Source: Sporocytophaga myxococcoides DSM 11118 (GTDB lineage Bacteria; Bacteroidota; Bacteroidia; Cytophagales; Cytophagaceae). From it: a stretch of DNA of 64,000 bases. The stretch is from contig NZ_AUFX01000013.1 in assembly GCF_000426725.1 (NCBI RefSeq), forward strand, positions 1 through 64,000. Direction: 5' to 3'. Below the pieces are notes generated by a model. The model had not been told where the DNA came from. It searched no databases and saw only the letters and a list, made by a program, of their open reading frames with translations. Position numbers and translations under genes: made by a program. Shown here piece after piece: positions 7,032 through 16,200 of this stretch (position 1 is the first letter of the stretch; every line of letters begins with the position of its first letter).

Positions 7032-9050
7032 CTATTTTGGTATAGTAAAATAAAAATTACTTCCCTTTCCTAATTCACTTTCTACCCATACTCTTCCACC
7101 ATTTGCCTCCACGAGCTGTTTAACAATAGAAAGACCAAGGCCATAACTTTCAATGTTCTCTTTGCTATGCGCTATTTCAAACCGCTCAAATATTTTGGAC
7201 AACTTATCTTCAGTAATACCCGAACCATTATCACGGACATAAATCTGATAATATTTATCTTTTTCAACAGCTCCGATTTTAATATCCGGGATTTCTTTGT
7301 CCATGTATTTGAAGGCATTGCCTATAAGATTCTGGAGAATTTGCTTAAGAGACGTCCTGTTATAATTAACTATAGGCAAATTATATGAAATATGAATTTG
7401 AAAATGAGAAGGCGGATTTAATGTAGTTAGAACATCTTGACAAAGATGCAAAAGATTGATAGGCTCTTTGATCTGCTTTTGCATTTTTGCTGTTTTCAAA
7501 ACATTTTCAATAATGTCTTTCATATCCTCAACCTTTGCACCAACCATATCCAGCATTTTCATTCCTTCCTCACCAAAAGGTCTGGCCTGACAATCTTCTT
7601 TAATAAAAGGCACTAATCCTTCAATTACAGTAAGAGGAGCCTTGAGGTCATGAGAAATGATATAAGCATAGTTATCAAGTGAGTCATTTAACATTTTTAA
7701 GTTATCAATGATTATGGACAATTCTTTCGTTCTATCTGTCACACGCATTTCAAGCTCAGAATTAAGGGTCTTTAGTTGTTCAAGAATCTTAACTCTTTCT
7801 GTTATATCCTGAACAAATCCAGTGATCCTTATTATTTGCTTATTTTCATTCTTAATTACCCTTGCTTTCCCATAACTCACGCCTAACGAAGAATCTTTCC
7901 TAATGAATCTAAACTGATATTCAAATTCATCCTCATAAAAAGTAGTCTTGGTAAATAATTTTTTAATATATTCTTTATCTTGAGGATGTACTACCATAAA
8001 TAGATTGTCTTCTTTAGGTTCGAATTCATTGGGCTCGTAACCATAGATCCTGAATAATTGATCAGACCAGATGGCACTTTTATTTTCAATATCGAATTCA
8101 TAACTACCAAGATTTGCCATTCCCTCTGCAAGATTCAAAAGGATTTCTCTTTTCTGGATTTCATGTCTACTTCTTTTCCATTCGGTAATATCCAGGACCG
8201 TGCTTATTATTTTAATAGGATTTTCATGGTTATCATAAAATACCTTTCCCCTTGACCAAACATATTTAATTCTATTGCCCGGACATAAAATTTTATATTC
8301 AATATCGTAAAGCTTATGGTCAAAAATTGCTTTCTTAATTGCCTTGTTAGCTTTTTCCCTGTCGTCAGGATGAATGAATTCTTCAAAGGGATGACTTTCC
8401 AATGATATAGCATCAACATTTTTAATGATGACCGAACAAAGTATTTCACGCATCTCAGGACTTAAGGTTAATTTCCTGGTCACAAAATTCCATTCGTAGC
8501 TTCCGATTTTACCTAAGGCCTGCGATTGAAGGAAGATAGACTGAAGGTTTTCCAAGTCAATATCGGCCTCTTTTTGTTTGGTGATATCATCAAAGGTAAC
8601 AAGAAGTTCAGTTTCACTTATTTTAATCATCACGTTCTTATACCATTTATTAAGACCTTGAAATCCATAATAAAAATCTATTTTAATTGATTCTCCAGTT
8701 TCTATGACATTTACTTGTAAATCGAAAACTCCTACTTCTCTCAGATAAGGATATTCTTCCAGCTGTCTTTTTCCAATGAGGTCAGTTCGTGTGTTGCCAA
8801 GTAAAAATTCAGCCCAACGGTTGATAAGGATATATTCAAAATCTATAATTTGATTTGAGGAATCTCTTATTACCTTGAATAATAAAATCCCTTGTTCCAC
8901 CGATTCAAATACTGTGGAAAAAATCCCTGCTTCATTCACTAATTTCTTTTCAAGTCTTTCCCTCATATATTGAAAGAATGTTACAACATCCCTAACCTGT
9001 TTTGATTTACTTACTGGCTTCCACTCCTTTATAACAATTATCCTTTCCAA
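7032..9050 (-). CDS. Multi-PAS sensor histidine kinase
   Basis: This 672-residue soluble kinase has three PAS-type sensor domains (about residues 35-155, 170-295 and 300-430). A short coiled linker follows, then a HisKA-type dimerisation segment with the phospho-accepting His near residue 467 (IISHDLKAPLTVIEG) and a HATPase domain (NLIGNAFKY, DNGSGI, YGLGLSIVK). No membrane segments or receiver are present, so signal and partner are unknown. The start is uncertain: TTG 9050 gives the full frame, while ATG 8966 would remove 28 residues of weak domain content. It diverges from the ethylene-receptor-like kinase, separated by only 41 bases. Confidence 0.88.
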   Translation of the reverse strand: MERIIVIKEWKPVSKSKQVRDVVTFFQYMRERLEKKLVNEAGIFSTVFESVEQGILLFKVIRDSSNQIIDFEYILINRWAEFLLGNTRTDLIGKRQLEEYPYLREVGVFDLQVNVIETGESIKIDFYYGFQGLNKWYKNVMIKISETELLVTFDDITKQKEADIDLENLQSIFLQSQALGKIGSYEWNFVTRKLTLSPEMREILCSVIIKNVDAISLESHPFEEFIHPDDREKANKAIKKAIFDHKLYDIEYKILCPGNRIKYVWSRGKVFYDNHENPIKIISTVLDITEWKRSRHEIQKREILLNLAEGMANLGSYEFDIENKSAIWSDQLFRIYGYEPNEFEPKEDNLFMVVHPQDKEYIKKLFTKTTFYEDEFEYQFRFIRKDSSLGVSYGKARVIKNENKQIIRITGFVQDITERVKILEQLKTLNSELEMRVTDRTKELSIIIDNLKMLNDSLDNYAYIISHDLKAPLTVIEGLVPFIKEDCQARPFGEEGMKMLDMVGAKVEDMKDIIENVLKTAKMQKQIKEPINLLHLCQDVLTTLNPPSHFQIHISYNLPIVNYNRTSLKQILQNLIGNAFKYMDKEIPDIKIGAVEKDKYYQIYVRDNGSGITEDKLSKIFERFEIAHSKENIESYGLGLSIVKQLVEANGGRVWVESELGKGSNFYFTIPK

Positions 9051-9091
9051 TTAGTTATCCCAGACATTTTTATTAATTCTTTCCTTATACT

Positions 9092-11128
9092 ATGGAATTA
9101 TTACGCAAGCTATTCGAATCTGACTTTATGCCTCATGGCCATTGTTATTTTTGGAAGCCGGAAATTTATTTGACCAATGCAATCAGTGACACCATTATTG
9201 CTATAGCCTATTTTACTATTCCATTTAGTATTGTATATATTGTTAAAATCAGAAAGGATTTTAAGTATTATTGGTTATTGATTCTATTTGCCATATTTAT
9301 TCTGGGATGTGGAACAACACATGTGATGGATGTGATAAACATTTGGAAGCCTTACTACCATCTTGATAGCTTGTTTAGAGTAATTACCGCATTGGCATCT
9401 ATAGGAACAGCAATTGCTTTACTTAAGTACACTCCGGAAATAATATTGATACCTAATACAGAAGAATTCAGAGGGATAAATATAAAACTACAAGAACAGA
9501 TCGTATTATTAAATCAAAAAGAGGAGCAGTTACGTATCGCCCAGATTCAATTATCCAAAGTAAATGAAGAGTTGGAAAAAAAGGTAAATGAAAGAACTAC
9601 TGATTTAAGAAATGCGAATGAACAATTATCAAAAAGGTCTTTGGAATTGGAGCTAAGTGAAGGAAAACTTAGAACCTTAGCAGACAATATACCTAACCTT
9701 GTATGGATTGCAAACAAAGAGGGGGCAATCTCATGGTATAACAGCAGGTGGTATGAATATACAGGTAAAACACCTGAAGAAATGGAAGGTTGGGGATGGC
9801 AATCAGTGCATGATCCTTCTATCCTACCGGTAGTACTTGAGAAATGGAAAAATTCAATATCCACCGGACGACCTTTTCAAATGACTTTTCCAATTAAAGG
9901 AAAGGATAATAATTATAAACAGTTCCTCACAAGAGTGGTGCCGATAAAAAATTCAAAGGGAGAAATTGAAAATTGGTTTGGAACCAATACTGATATCACT
10001 CAGGAAATAATGGCACAAAAAATCTTAGAAGAATTGGCCTATAGTCAACGTCAGTTTAAATCAACTTTTGAGCAAGCAGCAGTTGGTATGGCCCATGTAG
10101 CACAAAATGGAAAATTCCTTTTACTGAATCAAAAGTATTGCGAATTACTTGATTATTCCTTAAATGAGCTCATTGATATACCTTTTAAAGATATTACATT
10201 TCATGAGGATATTAATGCTGATTTGGAACTATTTCAAAAACTCAAAGAAAAAGATATTCCTTATTATAAGATTGAAAAAAGATACATAAAAAAAGATGGT
10301 AGTATTATTTGGGTTAATCTTACAGCTTCCATTGTTTGGAATGAAAAGGGAAATTATGAATACGCAGTTGCCATTGTTGATGATATAACCGTACGTAAGC
10401 AAATCGAAGAAAAATTAATTCACTCCAATATTGAATTAAAAAAAATCAATACTGACTTGGATAATTTTATATATACCGCTTCTCATGATTTGAAAGCTCC
10501 TATCTCTAATATGGAAGGACTCCTACATACTATTTTCGATGAGACTAAAGATATATTTACAATAGATGTTCTTCAGCTTTTGAAAATGATGGAAGAGTCT
10601 ATTAACCGGTTGAAGATAACAATAAAAGAACTGGCAGAAATTAGCAGAATTCAAAAAGATACCGAAGATAAAAGAGAGCCAATTTCTGTGATGGAAATTT
10701 ATAACGAATACATAGAAGTTCATAAGGATAAGTTAGCAAAATGTAATGCTATTTTCACCACCGAATTTAATGAAAAAGAAGTTTACCTTTCCAAACAAAA
10801 TTTCAGAACAATTATATACAATCTAATCAATAACTCCATTAAGTATCACCATCCGCAACGGAGTCCAGTAATTCATTTAAATACTTATCGGGAGGATAAT
10901 TTTGTAGTTTTTAAAATAACTGACAATGGCATTGGATTTGACATGAGCCAAAAAGATAAAATTTTTGGAATGTTTAAGAGATTGCATGCACATGTTCCTG
11001 GATCTGGGGTTGGTTTGTATTTAGTTAAAAGAATTGTCGAAAATTCAGATGGAAAAATAGAAGTCAACAGCGAAGTTCAAAAAGGTTCTGAATTCAGAAT
11101 ATATCTACCTATTATTGATTTTAGGTAA
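9092..11128 (+). CDS. Histidine kinase with ethylene-receptor-like membrane domain
   Basis: The N-terminal 125 residues of this 678-residue kinase form three membrane helices resembling the ethylene-binding domain of plant ETR1. D33, Y40, I70, C73 and H77 fall at a constant offset of 8 from ETR1 D25, Y32, I62, C65 and H69, and C73/H77 (CGTTH) are the copper ligands. A coiled coil (about 150-195) leads to two PAS domains (about 195-310 and 325-440). Then come a kinase core with His near residue 464 (YTASHDLKAPISN) and a HATPase domain (DNGIGF, GSGVGLYLVK). It should sense a signal in the inner membrane, possibly a Cu(I)-bound small ligand. No receiver is fused, and no regulator gene is adjacent. 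Confidence 0.9.
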   Translation: MELLRKLFESDFMPHGHCYFWKPEIYLTNAISDTIIAIAYFTIPFSIVYIVKIRKDFKYYWLLILFAIFILGCGTTHVMDVINIWKPYYHLDSLFRVITALASIGTAIALLKYTPEIILIPNTEEFRGINIKLQEQIVLLNQKEEQLRIAQIQLSKVNEELEKKVNERTTDLRNANEQLSKRSLELELSEGKLRTLADNIPNLVWIANKEGAISWYNSRWYEYTGKTPEEMEGWGWQSVHDPSILPVVLEKWKNSISTGRPFQMTFPIKGKDNNYKQFLTRVVPIKNSKGEIENWFGTNTDITQEIMAQKILEELAYSQRQFKSTFEQAAVGMAHVAQNGKFLLLNQKYCELLDYSLNELIDIPFKDITFHEDINADLELFQKLKEKDIPYYKIEKRYIKKDGSIIWVNLTASIVWNEKGNYEYAVAIVDDITVRKQIEEKLIHSNIELKKINTDLDNFIYTASHDLKAPISNMEGLLHTIFDETKDIFTIDVLQLLKMMEESINRLKITIKELAEISRIQKDTEDKREPISVMEIYNEYIEVHKDKLAKCNAIFTTEFNEKEVYLSKQNFRTIIYNLINNSIKYHHPQRSPVIHLNTYREDNFVVFKITDNGIGFDMSQKDKIFGMFKRLHAHVPGSGVGLYLVKRIVENSDGKIEVNSEVQKGSEFRIYLPIIDFR

Positions 11129-11181
11129 TTAAGTTTGAACAAACATAATTAATCCTCCTATTCCTCAGCCTGTGTTTGCTC

Positions 11182-11350
11182 CATAGCCGTCAACCTAACA
11201 TTGTTCTGTAAACCATAATCGGCTGTTTGGTCATCCTGAGCCCTGCGAAGGATCTGATAGTCACAAAAAATTTGTTATTTAAACTACCATTCTGCCAGAT
11301 AGTTAATTTTATTCATTTTGAAAGCGCAGAGTGACAAAGAAAAGATTCTC
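11182..11350. repeat. MITE-like dispersed repeat, copy lacking right terminus
   Basis: This 169-bp segment matches 19134-19303 over most of its length, including CATAGCCGTCAACCTAA at its left end and the shared body TGATAGTCACAAAAAATTT, AACTACCATTCTGCCAGATAG. The right terminal inverted repeat seen in the other copy is absent. It fills most of the gap after the ethylene-receptor-like kinase. Confidence 0.7.
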
Positions 11351-11358
11351 CATAAAAC

Positions 11359-11390
11359 AAGAAGCCCCGACCAAATCGGGGCTCCTTGTT
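11359..11390. terminator. Bidirectional intrinsic terminator
   Basis: AGCCCCGA and TCGGGGCT form a GC-rich stem around CCAAA, extended by CAAG/CTTG. A-rich sequence precedes it and T-rich sequence follows, so it can serve the convergent genes ending at 11128 (+) and 11437 (-). Confidence 0.75.
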
Positions 11391-11436
11391 TATATTGAAA
11401 TACAAGCTTTTATTGAAAATGAAAGCCAATGATAAT

Positions 11437-12903
11437 TTACTTTTTAACAACTTTCATTATTTCCGTCTGACCTTCCACATACACAAAGTAAATCCCGCTT
11501 GACAAATGTGAAAGGTCAATAATACCGGCGATGGATTGTTCCTGATGTACAATAGTGCCTAATGCATTAGTCAGCGTAACGGATTTGCTATCACAATTCT
11601 TCAATTGCAATTTATCATAAAAAGGATTTGGGAAAGCTGTCATTTTTGTATCAGGCTTCTCCACTACCGAAGTAACAACTTCAGTCAGGAACGGAGAACT
11701 ATACTTCCATAATCTCGGAGTTTGATCTGTGCTAAAAGCTCCGGCATTTAAATATCCTGTAGCGAAGTACAATGTTCCATTTACATTAGTAAGATTATAA
11801 GTTCCAATATAACTGTCTGCAGGATCCGTAGTAAGTTTATTCACCTGATGCGGAATGGTATCATTTATATTCATTTGAAAAAGTCCATAGTCACTTATAA
11901 AATCACTAAGATTATCTTCATCTGTCTGACTAATATAAAATAAAGTAGGGCCAATATTTTCAACACCTCTATACTCTGAATAATAAGCTTCTATAAATAA
12001 GAAACGAAAAGTATTTTCCGGAGTTCCATCTGTTTGCCAGAAATATCTACCGGATTCACCTGCTATGATCAGAACAGCCTTCCCGTCAACTTCCTTGAAT
12101 TCTACTGAATGTGGATCAAATCCAATAGGTTCAGTCAACTGTACTGTACCTTCAGCTGTTCCATCTGTAATAAAGACAGGGAAATTCATTGCCAGATTAT
12201 TATTTACAACAAACAGAATCTTGCCTTTGTAATATTCTATAAGACTAAAATTATAACCAATATCTATTCTTTGTAAAAAAGTAGTATCACCTATCGACCC
12301 GTTCGTTGAATATATTTTAAGGACATCATCTCCTGTACCATATTCATGAAAACTAGTAGCAAAGATCAACTTATCATCAAGCACGCCCAGTATCCTGACA
12401 AATGCAAAATTATTATCTTGCGTTCCGTCTATATTATCAGCAAAATCATCATCCTCCAGAATTACTTCAGGTGTAGCTCCAGGGCCATTAGTTCGAAGCA
12501 AAGAATCACCAGAAATATAGTATGTGTATCCATTTAATACGTATGGTGCACTTTCGGATGGAGGAAAGGGAAAATCATCACCGTTTGGTTGAAGAACAGT
12601 TCCAAGAGCTGTACCATCTGAAATATAATATTTCGGCGAAGGATCTTGAGTAACGATATATATATTCTCATTATCTGTTAAAATTGAAGCAATATGTTCA
12701 TTCAGATCGATCACCATTTGAGTATTTGCCGGGTTACCACTGGAATGCCACAATTGATCTTTGATAGCAAAGTAAAGATCTTCGCCCTCTCCAAATGGGG
12801 TAAAATGACTTGGACGGTCTGGCAGTTCAGAAACTAGTTGTGGTTGTGACATCAGCAGGCCACTAAGTAAAAAAAAGACGACGAAAAGTAAATTTTTCTT
12901 CAT
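11437..12903 (-). CDS. ELWxxDGT-repeat protein with T9SS type A sorting domain
   Basis: This 488-residue secreted protein starts with a signal peptide (about residues 1-19). The body contains degenerate ELWxxDGT-type repeats, seen as YYISDGTALGTV, VFITDGTAEGTV and YFWQTDGTPENT, which usually build beta-propeller-like surface modules. The last 80 residues form a T9SS type A domain: AFPNPFYDKLQL, then LSSGIYFVYVEG and a basic tail MKVVKK. It is therefore expected at the cell surface or outside the cell. No catalytic motif is visible and the function is unknown. It stands alone, with terminators on both sides. Confidence 0.82.
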   Translation of the reverse strand: MKKNLLFVVFFLLSGLLMSQPQLVSELPDRPSHFTPFGEGEDLYFAIKDQLWHSSGNPANTQMVIDLNEHIASILTDNENIYIVTQDPSPKYYISDGTALGTVLQPNGDDFPFPPSESAPYVLNGYTYYISGDSLLRTNGPGATPEVILEDDDFADNIDGTQDNNFAFVRILGVLDDKLIFATSFHEYGTGDDVLKIYSTNGSIGDTTFLQRIDIGYNFSLIEYYKGKILFVVNNNLAMNFPVFITDGTAEGTVQLTEPIGFDPHSVEFKEVDGKAVLIIAGESGRYFWQTDGTPENTFRFLFIEAYYSEYRGVENIGPTLFYISQTDEDNLSDFISDYGLFQMNINDTIPHQVNKLTTDPADSYIGTYNLTNVNGTLYFATGYLNAGAFSTDQTPRLWKYSSPFLTEVVTSVVEKPDTKMTAFPNPFYDKLQLKNCDSKSVTLTNALGTIVHQEQSIAGIIDLSHLSSGIYFVYVEGQTEIMKVVKK

Positions 12904-13140
12904 GAGTATATTAAAATTTAAGATTAAACATAGTCACCCAACCCCTGGAAAAATAAAATGTTTTAGGAGGTAATATCGCTAACCCGATTCTAAAAAAAGT
13001 TATTCCTATATCTTCCTATAGCTCAAACTGTTGCTCCTCTCCTACTCCTTCGCAAACTACTTCCTCTTATTGGGTCTGTCACAGTTATTCTATTGTAAAT
13101 ATTTGGGATTGATTCTTTTAAAATATTTATCTTAAAAATA

Positions 13141-13175
13141 AAAAAAGGTCCAGGAAAATTTCCCGGACCTTTTGT
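13141..13175 (-). terminator. Intrinsic terminator of the BNR/PA14 gene
   Basis: On the minus strand GGTCCGGGAAA pairs with TTTCCTGGACC (one mismatch) and a run of T follows. It lies about 30 bases beyond the stop codon at 13201. Confidence 0.85.
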
Positions 13176-13200
13176 TCACTAAACTAACTGATACTTGAAT

Positions 13201-16200
13201 TTATTTTGTTTTCAGAATTTTCACAATTTCTCTGCTGCCGTCTGTATAAATGACAGAGAGGTTGTAAATGCCAAATTCGAAATCTTTACCAAATTCGAGA
13301 TCGGTACCTTGAGCTATCTCGGCATTTGTATAAATCTGCTTTCCCTGGCCATCTGTAACATAGATCATTTCTATAGCTTTTTCTGCTCTTAGAGTAAATG
13401 TTTCGATAGCGGGGTTAGGCATTACAATAAGCGAGTTTTCATTGGTTTCAGCTATTCTTAAACCTGAAGCATTGCAGACATTGATATTTTTGATAAAATC
13501 TGCCACCTGCGAACTTGGCTGTCCGTTCCATCTTAACCTAAATACCAGATTGACATTTGAAGCTGTAACAGATGAAGTGATATTCACGGATTTGGTTGTA
13601 AAGGCAGATGAAGAATAACCTGCAGGAGCAGCTACCATTGACTGAGGAAGCTGCGGGCCGTTATTGGATGAATTCAGTCCCTGTGCAAAACCCACATCTA
13701 CTCCTGTTACAGGTGCATTAGCATAATCTTTGAAATCAAAGCTGATCGTATAAACCTGTCCACTTGTTAAGCTGATAGTTTTACCGGTTTCAATCACATA
13801 CAGTTCATTTTGCCCATAAGCTCTGTGAGTAACCTTCATAGATCCTGTAGCAGCATCTGCAGTTACCGAAGATCCATTGTTGTTATCGCCCCAAAGGTTC
13901 CTCACCACATAAAGTGACGGAGCAGGCGTAGGTTCAGTGATAAGGCATGTTGAAGTTGTACCGTTTACCGTAATTGATACAGGAGCAGAAGTTGTAAACT
14001 GACCAAGATTGTTGTAGGCCCTTGCTGTTATTGAATAAGTATTCGCACTTACTCCTGACCATGAATATGTGTAAGGATAAGTCGGATCTTCACCCAGCTT
14101 TACAGTGCCACTGTAAAACTCCACCTTTGAAATTGCAGCACCTGTCGCCGTCGCATTGGCTGAAAGCTGCACAGTTACAGGTGCTGTATATGTCTGTCCG
14201 TTTGCAGGAGAAGTAAGGCTGACTACAGGCAAGGTATTCACTTGTGTCTCTATAAACAAACGACTGGCCGGTAAGGGTTGCATTGGAGTATTAGGTCCGT
14301 AGTAACCTAAGTTCATATATTGTTCTCCTCCACCTTCAAAATATGCAGCGGAAATTTTGTGCTTTCCTGCTCTCAGTGCAATCGGGAATTCCTTGTCCTC
14401 CGACTGTCCTGAAAAGCCATCATTGTTGATTAGAATAGTGTCACCTATAGAAAGGACAAAACCATCATCAGATCTGATCAGGTTGAAAAAATAAATACCA
14501 GGATCAGTAATTTCAAGGAAACCATTGTACTTAAATCCAAAGTCGTCGTCCCTATCTCTGTCATCTATGCTGATCTCAGTTCCTGTTGTTTTCCTCACAA
14601 GTGTTGAGCTGTTCATATCGTATACAGAACCAAAAGAGCCCTGGTGATATTCAGTTGTGATCCCAGGAGCTGTACCTGCCGGGTTGTCAGGATTTCTCCA
14701 TCTCAGGAAGGTCAGATCTTTAACAGTACTGGTTGATGAAAAACCAGACGCGTCAGTTACTTTTGCATAAATCCGGTAATTTCCTGCTGCAATATTGGTC
14801 CAGATATGACTAAAATCAGGTCCTGTTTCTACTCCAAGGTTTACACCGTTTACAAAATATTCTACTTTTGAGATAGCACCAGTAGCCTGAGTCAGTTCAA
14901 CCTGTAAAGGAAGAGATGAACCAGCTGTATAATATAACTTGTCTAAGGGTAAAATCAGCTTTATTCCCGGAGTATTGGCCACTCCCTGATAAGGGGAAAG
15001 TCTGTGACCTGCAATTGGTCTTTCCATTTCACCGCTTGGTAACTGCCAGCCTACAGCCAGGTTATCGTTGCCACTGTTCTCTTTGTGCAATACTTCAATA
15101 TAATAATTCTGTCCGGCTACCAGGCTGATGGATGCAGATTGCTGTGATGTATAAGCATACCAGTCTCTTGCACCGGTGCTGTTTGTCAGCTCAGCAATTT
15201 TTTGCTTCAGGCCTGGAGTCTGATCTGTACTCAGCCACAGTTGCGCCGCTTCATCACTGGATAACCAGAATTTGTAGGCGCCGGTATATGGAGCACAGAT
15301 GTATCCTCTTAGCCTTACCCCATACTCATCTCCCATGTCTGCCCTTTGTTCAAGCAGGTTGCCCAGCTGATCCTGAATGTGAGGAATAGTTGTAACAGGA
15401 ATATCAGCTACACTGGAGCCCGGTGCTTGTTTCCATATTTCACGGCTTATTGCACCGCCACCTGCGCAAACCATCTCGGCAGGTAGTTTGAACAGCCTTG
15501 AGGCAGGTAATACCTGTTTTGCAAGTGTTGGTGATGAAAATGAAATGGTCATAGAAGGTACACCGGTATTGTTGAAATATTCAACACGGATTGCGTGCCT
15601 GCCAGTCTTCAGTCCGATTGTCCCGCTCTTTTCCGTAGTTGAGTTAAGCACGTCGTTGTGAACTACCAGCTGGTCACCTATGTACAATTTGCTTCCATCC
15701 TGAGAGCTCAGGAAAAATGTATATACAGCATCTGCAGGAACGCTTACGTATCCTGTGTACACGACACCGAAATATTCCTCTCTTTGTCTGACAGCAAGAT
15801 TAAAATCTGTTGTAGTGCCAATCTGTGCAGGAACAAGTGAATTAAAGTTTGGCAGATGGTTCCAAGTACCTTCGTAGTATTTATAGTTTAATCCGGCGCC
15901 AAAATTCGAAGGATTTTCAGGATCTCTGAGAATTGCAGGTTTCCCGCTCAGGCTTCTTCTGAATACACCTCTTCCTGATGCAACGATCCTTAATTCAGAA
16001 TTACTGGTTCCGTCATTGTATATAAGGAAATTGGTGTATTTGGCAAAAGCAGGAAGACCTTTCGAATAATTTGTCCAGGTGTTGACTGTGCTGTTGTTTT
16101 TATACCATACTCCTAATCCGGAAGCCGCATAAATCGACTCATCTGTACTGTAATCATCATGTATAAGTTTTATAATATTTACGTTGGATGGTAATACTGT

